This document shows positions 1 to 8,182 of a DNA stretch of 23,932 bases, in pieces (position 1 is the first letter of the stretch; each line of letters starts with the position of its first letter). The stretch comes from JAVKFF01 sp040226215. Its GTDB lineage: Bacteria > Pseudomonadota > Alphaproteobacteria > DSM-16000 > Inquilinaceae. The stretch spans positions 1 to 23,932 of the forward strand of contig JAVKFF010000045.1 in the NCBI GenBank assembly GCA_040226215.1, given 5' to 3'. The position numbers and the translations under genes are program-made. The notes beneath the pieces are model-generated. The model was not told the origin of the DNA. It did not search any database and was given only the letters and a program-made list of their open reading frames with translations.

Positions 1-23
1 AATTTTATAATTTTCGGCTTCCG

Positions 24-39
24 GTGCGCTGCCCCGCAC
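24..39 (-). terminator. Weak hairpin after the NlpD-like gene
   Basis: A 5-bp stem (GTGCG with CGCAC) and a 6-base loop lie about 60 bases past the nlpD stop on the minus strand. No clear T-run follows, although the edge of the window (1-15) is AT-rich. It could be a weak terminator or part of the promoter region of the next minus-strand gene outside the window. I see no gene in 1-97. Confidence 0.25.
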
Positions 40-97
40 GATGTTTTGCGCTGCAGACCCGGCACCGGCCCCCCGTCTTCTCCGACACCCGCCGCCC

Positions 98-1414
98 CTA
101 GCGCGGGGCCAGGCGGCTGCGGGGATCGACAGGCTCGCTGCCCTGGCGGATCTCGAAATGCAGCTGGGGCGAGGTGACGCTGCCGCTGTCGCCGACGGTG
201 CCGATGGTCTGGCCCGCCTGGACCTGCTGGCCGCGCTGGACGGAGATCTCCTCGGCATGGGCGTAGGCGGTGACCCAGCCGCCCTCGTGGCGGATCAGGA
301 TCAGGTTGCCGAAGCCGCGCAGCTCGTTGCCGGCATAGGCCACGGTGCCGGCCTGGGCGGCGCGGATCGGCGTGCCGCGGGCGGCGGCGATGTTGATGCC
401 GTCATTGGTCAGGCCGTCCGAGAGCGGCCCGTACTCCGACAGGATCGTTCCCTCCACCGGCCACAGGAACTGGCCCTGCCCGGCCGTCGCGGGCGCATTG
501 TCGGTCGTGGCAGACGGCGTCTGGGAGGTGCCCTGCTGGGAGGGCGTGCCGGTGACCGGGGGCGAGCCGACCGGAGGCGCCGTGGTGACGGTCGCCCCGC
601 TGCTTGCCGTCGACGGGGCGGACTGGCCGTTGTCCGTCCCCTGGCCGGTCGTCAGCGGCGTACTGGTGATCGGGGTCGGGGTGCCAGCATCGGCAACGGT
701 TGTCGCGCCGGGACCGGATGTCGCGGCGACGGCGGTGCCGTTGCTTGCCGCCGGCGTGCCAGGCCGGCGTGCCGGGAGCGGCGGGGTGATCGGCGCGGGA
801 CCGGCTACCACCGTCCCGCCCGGCGCCGAGGCCGTCTGTTGTGGCGGCGAGGCGGTCTGACCCTGCGTCGGCGTCAGGGGCCTGGGCTCGGACAGCGTGG
901 CGCTGGCCACCGACGGGTTCGGCGTCTCGGGCCGCGTGTAGCTGCTGGCCGATCCCGGTGCTGGAATGCGCAGCGTCTGCCCTGGAGAGACCGAATAGGG
1001 CGGCGCCAGATTGTTGGCGGCGGCCAGAGCCTCGATCTGCACGCCGTAGAGCGAGGCGATCGAGGGAAGCGATTCGCCCGGCTGCACGCCATGCAGGCGG
1101 GGGCCTCCGAGGCCTGCGGGTGCGCCTGGCTGGCCGGTCAGGGGCTGCGGCCCGCTGCTGACCGACGGGCCGAGGCTGGAGGACGAGACGACGGGGGCTG
1201 GCGCGGCGCTGGGCACCGGACCCGACGGCGCGGGCCCGGTCGACACGCTGGTCGTGCTGGACCCGCTGACGGTTGGACCCGAATAGCCGTCCGGCACTTC
1301 CCAGATGGCGTTGCAGGCGGAGAGGGACAGGGCGGCGAGGCAGACGGCGGTCAGGCGCGCCGGATGTCTTCCTCCGGCAAGTCGGGCAATAAGGGTACGA
1401 AGCGAACCGGCCAC
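98..1414 (-). CDS. nlpD: NlpD-like lipoprotein: LysM plus degenerate LytM/M23 domain
   Basis: Envelope lipoprotein of 438 residues, probably an activator of peptidoglycan amidases during cell separation. The start is GTG, with a good GGGAGGA ribosome site 4-5 bases upstream. A short basic and hydrophobic signal ends in a lipobox LSAC with Cys34 as the lipidated residue. A LysM domain (about 107-151) should bind peptidoglycan. A Ser/Thr/Pro/Gly-rich linker (about 152-310) precedes an M23/LytM fold (about 316-430). The catalytic zinc residues look lost: the usual HxxxD region reads NDGIN, and the usual HLHFE reads QLHFE. E. coli NlpD is degenerate in a similar way, so a regulatory rather than hydrolytic role is likely. 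The gene overlaps the end of pcm by 64 bases. Confidence 0.9.
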   Translation of the reverse strand: MAGSLRTLIARLAGGRHPARLTAVCLAALSLSACNAIWEVPDGYSGPTVSGSSTTSVSTGPAPSGPVPSAAPAPVVSSSSLGPSVSSGPQPLTGQPGAPAGLGGPRLHGVQPGESLPSIASLYGVQIEALAAANNLAPPYSVSPGQTLRIPAPGSASSYTRPETPNPSVASATLSEPRPLTPTQGQTASPPQQTASAPGGTVVAGPAPITPPLPARRPGTPAASNGTAVAATSGPGATTVADAGTPTPITSTPLTTGQGTDNGQSAPSTASSGATVTTAPPVGSPPVTGTPSQQGTSQTPSATTDNAPATAGQGQFLWPVEGTILSEYGPLSDGLTNDGINIAAARGTPIRAAQAGTVAYAGNELRGFGNLILIRHEGGWVTAYAHAEEISVQRGQQVQAGQTIGTVGDSGSVTSPQLHFEIRQGSEPVDPRSRLAPR

Positions 1415-2025
1415 AATTCCTCCCGCATGAGTTCGTCGCCCTGCCGGGTGAACCGCATGATACGCTGATTCCGCTTCTGATCGCCCATGGGAATAACCAG
1501 GATACCGGAATCGGCGAGCTGCTCGGACAGGGCTTTCGGCGGCAGATCGCCGCGATGCGCGGCGGTGACGATGATGCGCTCGAACGGCGCCTGTTCCGGC
1601 CAGCCCTTCATGCCGTCGCCGACCTTGGCGGTGAAGTTGAAGATCCTCAATTGCTCCAGCAGACGCTTCTGCGCCGTGTCCAGGAGCGGTTTATGACGCT
1701 CGATTGTGTACACACGGCGGCACAAACGCGCCAAAACGGCGGACTGGTAGCCCGAGCCGGTGCCGATCTCCAGCACCTTGTGGCGGTCATGCACCTTCAA
1801 GGCCTGGGTCATCAGCGCGACGATGAGCGGCTGGGAGATGGTCTGGCCCCGGCCGATGGGCAGGGCCGTGTCCTCATAGGCCTGGTCGCGAAACTGGGAC
1901 GGGACGAAGGCCTCGCGCGGCACCCGCTCGATCGCGCCCAGGACGTCGTGATCCGTGACGCCGGAGCGCCGCAGGTGCATCAGCAGCCGGATCTTGGGGG
2001 CTTCCTGGGTGGAGCTGAGGGCCAT
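1351..2025 (-). CDS. pcm: Protein-L-isoaspartate O-methyltransferase
   Basis: Cytoplasmic repair enzyme that methylates L-isoaspartyl residues in aged proteins using S-adenosylmethionine. The 224-residue length is typical. The SAM-binding motif I is intact (LEIGTGSGY, about 85-93), and the family's GQTISQP substrate motif is present at 60-66. The gene starts 7 bases after the surE stop and its 3' end overlaps the nlpD start. The order surE-pcm-nlpD is widely conserved in proteobacteria. A second, degenerate paralogue lies at 19123-19779. The ribosome site is weak, consistent with coupling to surE. Confidence 0.95.
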   Translation of the reverse strand: MALSSTQEAPKIRLLMHLRRSGVTDHDVLGAIERVPREAFVPSQFRDQAYEDTALPIGRGQTISQPLIVALMTQALKVHDRHKVLEIGTGSGYQSAVLARLCRRVYTIERHKPLLDTAQKRLLEQLRIFNFTAKVGDGMKGWPEQAPFERIIVTAAHRGDLPPKALSEQLADSGILVIPMGDQKRNQRIMRFTRQGDELMREELWPVRFVPLLPDLPEEDIRRA

Positions 2026-2032
2026 GTGGCGT

Positions 2033-2815
2033 TCAGTCGAACGAGTCCCTGAGAGATTCGATGGTCGGGTAGTGTGACAGATCGAGATAGATCGGTGTCA
2101 CCGAAATATAGCCCTGGGCCAGCGCGTCGACGTCGGTGTCGGTGACGACGGAGCTGTCCTCCCGCGAGGTGCCGATCCAGAAGTAGCGGCGGCCGCGCGG
2201 ATCGACCCGCTCGTCGAGCGCGTCGCCGATCTTGCGGTTGCCGTGGGCGACGACCTTGGCGCCCTTCACCGCGCCATCGGGCACGGCCGGGAAGTTGACG
2301 TTGATCAGCACCTTGTCGGGCCAGCCGGTGTCGCACACGCGGCGGATGAGCCCCGGAGCCAGGTACTCCGCGTTGGTCCAGTCGGGCGCGCCATCCTCCT
2401 TGATTTCCTGCGACAGGGCGATCGCCGGGATGCCCAGAAGGGTCGCCTCCATGGCCGCCGCGATGGTGCCCGAATAGGTCACATCCTCGGCGATGTTACG
2501 GCCGTGGTTGATGCCGGAGAGCACCAGATCGGGACGCCTGTCGCGCATCACGTGGTTGACGCCGAGCAGCACGCAGTCGGTCGGCGTGCCGTCGACCGCG
2601 AAGCGCTTCTCGGACAGCTGGCGAAGGCGCAGCGGCCGGTGGATGGTCAGCGAATGCGAAGCGGCGCTCTGCTCGGTCTCGGGCGCGCAGACCCAGACGT
2701 CGTCGGAGAGCTGATTGGCGATGCGTTCCAGCGCCTCGAAGCCGGTCGAGTGGATGCTGTCGTCATTGGACAGCAGGATACGCGGGTTGTCGGGCAGGCC
2801 CTTCATGGCGCTCAT
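2033..2815 (-). CDS. surE: 5'/3'-nucleotidase SurE
   Basis: Metal-dependent survival protein of 260 residues that dephosphorylates nucleoside monophosphates. The N-terminus RILLSNDD supplies the two metal-binding aspartates (Asp18, Asp19). Ser50 in QSAASHS and the Asn in SGINHGRN (about 100-107) complete the SurE metal site. The Gly that usually follows the NDD motif is Ser here, a mild variation. The start codon overlaps the serS stop by four bases (ATGA), so translation is probably coupled. A start three codons later (Met4) is also possible. Downstream, pcm follows at 7 bases. Confidence 0.95.
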   Translation of the reverse strand: MSAMKGLPDNPRILLSNDDSIHSTGFEALERIANQLSDDVWVCAPETEQSAASHSLTIHRPLRLRQLSEKRFAVDGTPTDCVLLGVNHVMRDRRPDLVLSGINHGRNIAEDVTYSGTIAAAMEATLLGIPAIALSQEIKEDGAPDWTNAEYLAPGLIRRVCDTGWPDKVLINVNFPAVPDGAVKGAKVVAHGNRKIGDALDERVDPRGRRYFWIGTSREDSSVVTDTDVDALAQGYISVTPIYLDLSHYPTIESLRDSFD

Positions 2816-4089
2816 CGCGCGACTCCAATGCTTTCAAGACCGCCCATATATGGCTTCAGGACATCCGGAACGGCGATCTGTCCGCCATCCTGCTGATAGG
2901 TTTCCATGACCGCGATCAGGGCGCGGCCGACGGCGACGCCCGACCCGTTGAGCGTGTGCACGAACTCGACCCGCCGATCCCCCTCGCCCGGCCGGAACCG
3001 CGCGCTCATGCGCCGCGCCTGGAAGTCGGCGCAGTTGGAGCAGGAGGAGATCTCCCGGTATTGCCGCTGGCCGGGCAGCCAGACCTCGATATCCCAGGTC
3101 TTCGCTGCCGAGAATCCGAGATCGCCGGTCGACAGCGTGACGATGCGGTAGGCCAGGCCAAGGCGCTGCAGCACCACTTCGGCGCAGCCCAGCATGCGCT
3201 CGTGTTCCGCGGCCGAGTGGTCGGGCGTGGTGACCGAGACCAGCTCCACCTTGTTGAACTGATGCTGGCGGATCATGCCGCGGGTGTCGCGCCCGGCCGC
3301 GCCGGCCTCGGCCCGGAAGCAGGGCGTGAGCGCGGTCAGGCGCAGCGGCAGATCGGCGGCGTCGAGGATCTCCCCGGCGACCAGGTTGGTCAGCGGCACT
3401 TCGGCCGTCGGCACCAGCCAGTGGCCGGTCTGGGTGTGGAACAGGTCCTCGGCGAATTTGGGCAGTTGGCCGGTGCCGAAGGCCGCGTCGTCGCGCACCA
3501 GCAGCGGAGGCTGCATTTCGGTATAGCCGTGCTCGGCGGTGTGCAGGTCGATCATGAACTGGCCGAGTGCGCGCTCCAGCCTGGCCAGCGCGCCCTTGAG
3601 CACGACGAAGCGGGAGCCGGAGAGCTTCGCCGCTGCCGCGAAGTCCATCAGGCCGAGCGCCTCGCCGAGCTCGAAATGCTCGCGCGCGGTATCGCTCTGC
3701 CGCGGCTCGCCTACCCGACGCAGCTCGACATTGTCGCTCTCGTCCGACCCTACCGGCACGTCGTCGGCCGGCAGGTTGGGCAGGCCCGCCAGATGCTGGG
3801 AAAGCGCCTCGGCGAGCGTGCCCTCCTCGGCCTCGAGTTCGGGGATGCGCACCTTGATGCCCGCAACCTCTGCCAGCAGGCCATCGGCATCACCGCCTTC
3901 CTTCTTCACCCGGCCGATGTCCCTGGAGACCTCGTTGCGGCGGGTCTGCAGGGACTGCAGCTCGGTCTGGATCTCCCTGCGGCGGCTGTCGAGCGCCAGG
4001 ATGTCGGCCGATTGCGCGGGCAGATGCCGACGCGCCAGCGCCTCGTCAAAGGCCTGCGGGTTCTCCCTGATCCACTTGATGTCGTGCAT
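2812..4089 (-). CDS. serS: Seryl-tRNA synthetase
   Basis: Class II aminoacyl-tRNA synthetase that charges tRNA-Ser, about 425 residues. An N-terminal coiled-coil arm (about 25-110, rich in charged residues) is followed by the catalytic core. Motif 2 is seen in TPCFRAEAGAAGRDTRGM and motif 3 in LNGSGVAVGRALIAVMETY. The serine-specific stretch SSCSNCADFQARR is present. The frame is open to an upstream Met at 4146, but family proteins begin at MHDIKWIRENP, which is the start given here. No strong ribosome site is visible for either start. It overlaps surE by four bases. Confidence 0.96.
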   Translation of the reverse strand: MHDIKWIRENPQAFDEALARRHLPAQSADILALDSRRREIQTELQSLQTRRNEVSRDIGRVKKEGGDADGLLAEVAGIKVRIPELEAEEGTLAEALSQHLAGLPNLPADDVPVGSDESDNVELRRVGEPRQSDTAREHFELGEALGLMDFAAAAKLSGSRFVVLKGALARLERALGQFMIDLHTAEHGYTEMQPPLLVRDDAAFGTGQLPKFAEDLFHTQTGHWLVPTAEVPLTNLVAGEILDAADLPLRLTALTPCFRAEAGAAGRDTRGMIRQHQFNKVELVSVTTPDHSAAEHERMLGCAEVVLQRLGLAYRIVTLSTGDLGFSAAKTWDIEVWLPGQRQYREISSCSNCADFQARRMSARFRPGEGDRRVEFVHTLNGSGVAVGRALIAVMETYQQDGGQIAVPDVLKPYMGGLESIGVAR

Positions 4090-4227
4090 GGCGAGGACTG
4101 CTTCAGCGTCTGGAGGGGAACGGGGTGGTTGATTCCGCCCCGCCATCCGGAGCCGACGTATTAGGGCAGGCGGTGCGGAGAATCCACCGCCGCGCGGCGC
4201 GAGCCTGACCCGCGCGCCGGCGATCGA

Positions 4228-4251
4228 CCACGGCTATTCAAGAATCCGTGG
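4228..4251 (-). terminator. Hairpin between tatC and serS
   Basis: An inverted repeat, CCACGG with CCGTGG outside and ATTC with GAAT inside, forms a near-continuous stem with a two-base bulge and a tiny loop. It lies 20 bases after the tatC stop. There is no T-run, so it may be an RNA-stabilising or processing hairpin rather than a classical terminator. Confidence 0.35.
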
Positions 4252-4271
4252 CGATTCGCTGTCGGCCGTCT

Positions 4272-5120
4272 CTACTCGGGATCCGCCGCCTCGTCGGCCG
4301 CCTCGGTCTCGGCGCGCTTCTTCTCCACCATGCGCACCAGGATAATGGAGATCTCGTAGAGGACGAGGATCGGGATCGCCAGACCGACCTGCGAGATGAT
4401 GTCGGGCGGCGTCAGAATGGCGGCCGCGGCGAAGATGCCGACGACGGCGTATTTCCGCTTGGTCGCCAGGCCCTTGGAACTGACCAGACCGACCCGCCCC
4501 ATCAGCGTCAGCGCGACCGGCAGCTGGAAGGCGATGCCGAAGGCGAAGATCAGCTTGATGACCAGCGACAGATACTCGCCCACCCGCGCCTCGAGCTCGA
4601 TCGGCAGGCCGTTCGGGTCGGTGGTCGTGGTCTCGAAGCTGACGAAGAAGTCCCAGGCCAGCGGGAAGATCACGTAGTAGACCATCGCCGCGCCGGTGAC
4701 GAAGAGGATCGGCGTGGCCACCAGGAAGGGCAGGAACGCCTTTTTCTCGTTCTTGTAGAGCCCGGGCGCGATGAACATCCAGAGCTGCGCGGCGATCACC
4801 GGGAAGGCCAGGAACAGCCCGGCGAAGAACGCGACCTTGACGTAGGTGAAGAAGACCTCTGTCAGGGCGGTGTAGATCATCCGCCGGTTCTGGCCTTCCA
4901 GCGTGTCGGCCAGCGGCTGCACGAGGAAGGAATAGATGTCCTGGGCGAAGATGTAGCAGAACAGGAAGGCGACGAGCAGCGCGCCCACACCCCACATCAT
5001 GCGGTTGCGCAACTCGATGAGATGCTCGATGAGAGACATCTCCTTGTCGTTGATCTCGTTGTCCTGCGCGACCATCGGTGGACCCGTTCGTTTCGCGACG
5101 GCCCGGCGGGCAGCCGTCAT
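4272..5120 (-). CDS. tatC: Sec-independent protein translocase TatC
   Basis: Inner-membrane core receptor of the twin-arginine translocase, which exports folded proteins. It has 282 residues, slightly longer than the usual 250-260. The N-terminal signature MSLIEHLIELRNR (about 28-40) is typical of the cytoplasmic region that recognises the signal peptide. About six hydrophobic segments follow, and the C-terminal tail is acidic (EAADEAADPE). The start 13 bases after the tatB stop has only a weak ribosome site. An internal Met16 is an alternative start, since the first 15 residues are basic and poorly conserved. Confidence 0.95.
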   Translation of the reverse strand: MTAARRAVAKRTGPPMVAQDNEINDKEMSLIEHLIELRNRMMWGVGALLVAFLFCYIFAQDIYSFLVQPLADTLEGQNRRMIYTALTEVFFTYVKVAFFAGLFLAFPVIAAQLWMFIAPGLYKNEKKAFLPFLVATPILFVTGAAMVYYVIFPLAWDFFVSFETTTTDPNGLPIELEARVGEYLSLVIKLIFAFGIAFQLPVALTLMGRVGLVSSKGLATKRKYAVVGIFAAAAILTPPDIISQVGLAIPILVLYEISIILVRMVEKKRAETEAADEAADPE

Positions 5121-5133
5121 TCACTCGTGTCTG

Positions 5134-5907
5134 CTAGGCGCCTCCGCCGGAGGAGGACGGGACGGTCTCCTTCTCCGGCACGGACTTGGCCGCGGGCTCG
5201 GCGGGCTCGGCGGGCTTGGCGGCGCGCTTCGCCGACCCGTTGGCGGAGGCTGTCTTCCCTGTCCCCTGCCCTGCCCCCGGCCCTGTCCCCGGTGAGGCCT
5301 TGCGGGGCTCGCCATTCGCCTCCGGAGCCTGCGTGCCCTTTCCGGCCGGTTCGCGTGGCGCCTTCTCCTGCACGCCGGCGATGCCGACCTTGTCGGCGTT
5401 CTCGTCGCCGACTTCCCGGTTCTCGACCTTCGGCGCTTCGTCGCCGACCTTCCGGTCGAGCGCGGCCAGCTTCTGCTGCCGGATGCGCTCGCCCGCGGCA
5501 AGCTTGTCCGCGGCCGCGCCATTGGCCTGGTCTGTGGCGGCTTCGTCGGCGGCGGCTTCGGCATCCTGGCCACGGCCGGGCTTGGCGCCGTCGGCGAGAT
5601 ATTGCCGGACCGACTTGCCCTCACCGACGTCGAGGGATTTCTTGATCTGGCCCTTGGGATCGATGGTGTTCTCGACCTGCTTGCGCAGGTTGTACTTGTT
5701 GGCCGTCTTCAGCTTGTCCTTGATGTCGTCGAGTTCGGCTTCGCGCATGGCGTCGTCGAACTGTTTTTGCATCTGGTTCGTCATCCGCCGGATCGCGCGG
5801 ACCCATTTGCCCAGGGTATACATGGCCTTGGGCAGGTCCTTGGGTCCGATCACGACAAGCGCGATGATCAGCAGGACGAGAAGTTCTGGCCAACCGATGT
5901 CAAGCAT
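5134..5907 (-). CDS. tatB: Sec-independent protein translocase TatB
   Basis: Single-span Tat subunit that forms the signal-peptide receptor with TatC. It has 257 residues. The N-terminus MLDIGWPELLVLLIIALVV is the membrane helix, followed by the GPKDLP hinge and an amphipathic helix (about 25-60). From about residue 105 the protein is low-complexity Ala/Gly/Glu/Lys/Pro. Such tails vary in length among alphaproteobacteria, and this one is long. A GGAAG ribosome site sits just before the ATG. It lies between tatA and tatC in the standard order. Confidence 0.93.
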   Translation of the reverse strand: MLDIGWPELLVLLIIALVVIGPKDLPKAMYTLGKWVRAIRRMTNQMQKQFDDAMREAELDDIKDKLKTANKYNLRKQVENTIDPKGQIKKSLDVGEGKSVRQYLADGAKPGRGQDAEAAADEAATDQANGAAADKLAAGERIRQQKLAALDRKVGDEAPKVENREVGDENADKVGIAGVQEKAPREPAGKGTQAPEANGEPRKASPGTGPGAGQGTGKTASANGSAKRAAKPAEPAEPAAKSVPEKETVPSSSGGGA

Positions 5908-5955
5908 AGCTTCCAGCCGCCGGGACGGTTACGCCGCGGACGCCCCCGGGCACGA

Positions 5956-6237
5956 TCAACCGTTGGCAGCCCTGTCGGTGCGGGACGTGTCGGTGCGCGA
6001 AGTGGTCTCGGTCGAACTGTCGGCCATGGGCCGATCCGAGGACTGCTCGATCTGGCGCGCTGTCTGGGTCGACTGCTCGTCGCGCGCCTCTTCCTCTTCC
6101 GCTTCCTTCATTCCCGTCTTGAAGCTTTTGATTCCCTTGCCGAAATCTCCCATGACGCGCGGCAGTTTGCCGGCGCCGAAGATGATCAGCACGATGGCCA
6201 GGATCAGCAGAACCTGCCAGATACCGATACTACCCAT
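5956..6237 (-). CDS. tatA: Sec-independent protein translocase TatA
   Basis: Pore-forming Tat subunit of 93 residues. The first 20 residues hold the transmembrane helix (GSIGIWQVLLILAIVLIIF), followed by the FGAGKLP hinge and an amphipathic helix (about 27-45). The tail is acidic and Ser/Thr-rich. The frame is open upstream to 6294, but the ATG at 6237 is preferred because the membrane helix begins right after it and an ACGGAG ribosome site precedes it. tatB follows after 48 bases. Confidence 0.95.
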   Translation of the reverse strand: MGSIGIWQVLLILAIVLIIFGAGKLPRVMGDFGKGIKSFKTGMKEAEEEEARDEQSTQTARQIEQSSDRPMADSSTETTSRTDTSRTDRAANG

Positions 6238-6370
6238 ATGTCGATTACTCCGTCCCTTTAGGCTTGAAGCGCATTCGTCGACGCGCCCGTCCAAGCGGCG
6301 CGGAGTGTGGCATAAAGCCTATCCCCCCGCAACGCCAGCCGGATTCCTCGCGGCATCCCCAAAGAGATGG

Positions 6371-7492
6371 TCATTCATCCGCAAACACAAAGGCTTGTCG
6401 TGAGTCGAGCGAGATCGTCACGAAACTGTCTTCGGCCGGAAGGAACTGGCCGGGCATGCGCGCGTGCAGGTGCAACTCGCCCCCTGCCCCATCCTCGATG
6501 CCGAGATGGACGAGGCTGGTGCGCCCGAGCAGGCGGGCCGCCTCGACGCGCGCCGGCACGCCGTCGATGCGCTCGCTCAGCGACAGGTGCAGCGCCTCCG
6601 GGCGGATCAGCACGGTAACCGGCGTGGCGTCGGACAGTTCCGGCGCCGGCACCAGGCCCAGCGGCGTTTCCACCTGCTCGTCGCGCACCACGCCCGACAT
6701 GCGGTTGACCTCGCCGAAGAAGGCGGCCGCGAAGGCGTCGAGCGGACGCATGTAGAGATCGACCGGCGAGCCTTCCTGCACCAGCCGGCCATCGCGCATG
6801 AGGGCGATACGGTCGGCGAGGAACATCGCCTCCTCCGGATCGTGGGTGACGACCAGCGTCGCCGCCCCGTGGGCCTTCAGCACGTGCAGGGTCTGGTCGC
6901 GGACCTGCGCGCGCAGGGAGACGTCGAGGCCCGAGAACGGCTCGTCGAGCAGGAGGACGGGTGGTCGCGGCGCCAGCGCCCGGGCCAGCGCCACGCGCTG
7001 CTGCTGGCCGCCGGAGAGCGTGTGCGGGAAGGCGTGCGCGAAACCCGCCATCCCGACCCGGTCCAGCGACTCCGCCGCCAGGCGGCGCTGTTCGGCCACG
7101 GGAAGATGGCGCAGTCCGAAGCGCACATTGGCGAGCACGTCGAGATGGGGAAAGAGCGCATAGTCCTGGAAGACGAGCCCTACCCCGCGCCGCTCGGGCG
7201 GCTCGCTGCGCCCCGGCAGGGCAACCTCGCGCCCGCCGATCACGATCCGGCCCTGCTGCAGCGTCTCCAGACCCGCGGCTAGGCGCAGCAGCGTCGACTT
7301 GCCGCATCCCGAAGGGCCGACGAGGCAAACGATCTCCCCCTCCGCGACACTCAGGCTGAGATCACGCACCGCGACGACGTCCTCGAAGGCGTGGGTCACG
7401 TGTTCCAGCGCCAGGGTCGCGGCGCCGCCCGTCGCAGGCGAGGAGAGGTCCGCCCGCTGCCGGGCGCGGTGTGCGGCGCGCGCGACCATCAC
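6371..7492 (-). CDS. ABC transporter ATP-binding protein, FbpC/PotA type with TOBE region
   Basis: Cytoplasmic ATPase subunit of an importer, 373 residues. Walker A (GPSGCGKST, about 59-67), Q-loop (VFQDYALFPH), signature LSGGQ (about 159-163), Walker B (LLLDEP, about 179-185) and the switch His (THD, 217) are all intact. The C-terminal third (about 275-373) looks like a TOBE substrate-sensing region, as in ferric-iron, sulfate or polyamine importers. Iron(III) is my best guess but is not proven. No permease or binding-protein gene is nearby. The start region GTGATG overlaps the scpB TGA, so it may be coupled to scpB. GTG at 7492 or ATG at 7489 could be used. Confidence 0.88.
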   Translation of the reverse strand: MMVARAAHRARQRADLSSPATGGAATLALEHVTHAFEDVVAVRDLSLSVAEGEIVCLVGPSGCGKSTLLRLAAGLETLQQGRIVIGGREVALPGRSEPPERRGVGLVFQDYALFPHLDVLANVRFGLRHLPVAEQRRLAAESLDRVGMAGFAHAFPHTLSGGQQQRVALARALAPRPPVLLLDEPFSGLDVSLRAQVRDQTLHVLKAHGAATLVVTHDPEEAMFLADRIALMRDGRLVQEGSPVDLYMRPLDAFAAAFFGEVNRMSGVVRDEQVETPLGLVPAPELSDATPVTVLIRPEALHLSLSERIDGVPARVEAARLLGRTSLVHLGIEDGAGGELHLHARMPGQFLPAEDSFVTISLDSRQAFVFADE

Positions 7493-8181
7493 GCCTCGTC
7501 CCCGTCCCGCCCGAACAGGTCGCCGTCGGCGTCGTCCGCCTCCCGATCGTCCCAGGCGTCGCTCTCCTCATCCTCGCCCAGGCGGCCGCCGGGCAGCGTG
7601 GCGATGGCCGGCCGGCTGTCGAGCAGGCCGGCGGCCTTGAGCTCCTCGACCCCCGGCAACTCCTCGATCGAGCCGAGCTGGAAATGGTCGAGGAACTCGC
7701 CGGTGGTCATCCAGGTGACCGGCCGGCCCGGCGTCTGGCGGCGGCGGCCGGGCCGGACCCAGCCCGCCTCCATCAGCGTGTCGATCGTGCCTCGGCTGGT
7801 GGTGACGCCGCGGATGCCCTCGATCTCGCTGCGCGTGACCGGCTGGTGGTAGGCGATGATGGCCAGGGTCTCCAGGGCGGCGCGGCTCAGCTTGCGGGGC
7901 GTCGGCATGGTGCGGCGGAGATGCGGTGCGAGGTCCGGGGCGCTGCGGAAGGCCCAGCCGTTGCCCGCGTGCACCAGGTTGACGCCACGCCCGGCATAGT
8001 CCTGCGACAGCCGGGACAGCAGCGCGGCCAGGTCCGCCTTCTCGGGCAGGCGCGTGCGCAGCACCTCCTCGCCCAGCGGTTCGGCCGAGGCGAACAGCAT
8101 GGCCTCAACCAGGCGCAACTGCCCGGCGAAGTCCAGCGCCGCCTCGATCCTCTCGTCCTCGCCCCTATCGCTCATCGCCAC
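7489..8181 (-). CDS. scpB: Segregation and condensation protein B
   Basis: Winged-helix partner of the SMC-ScpA chromosome-condensation complex, 230 residues. Two winged-helix units are visible, including AALETLAIIAYHQPVTRSEI and IRGVTTSRGTIDTLMEAGWV (about 100-140). A conserved-looking TTGEFLDHFQLGSIEELP follows (about 160-177). The C-terminus is a strongly acidic, poorly conserved tail of Asp and Glu. It starts one base after the scpA stop codon, so the two are almost certainly co-translated. A Met two codons downstream is an alternative start. Confidence 0.93.
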   Translation of the reverse strand: MAMSDRGEDERIEAALDFAGQLRLVEAMLFASAEPLGEEVLRTRLPEKADLAALLSRLSQDYAGRGVNLVHAGNGWAFRSAPDLAPHLRRTMPTPRKLSRAALETLAIIAYHQPVTRSEIEGIRGVTTSRGTIDTLMEAGWVRPGRRRQTPGRPVTWMTTGEFLDHFQLGSIEELPGVEELKAAGLLDSRPAIATLPGGRLGEDEESDAWDDREADDADGDLFGRDGDEA

Positions 8182-8182
8182 G

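Noticed and set aside
6371..7492. Naming the ABC ATPase fbpC or potA
   Set aside because: The ATPase motifs are shared by several importer families, and no partner gene is present to fix the substrate.
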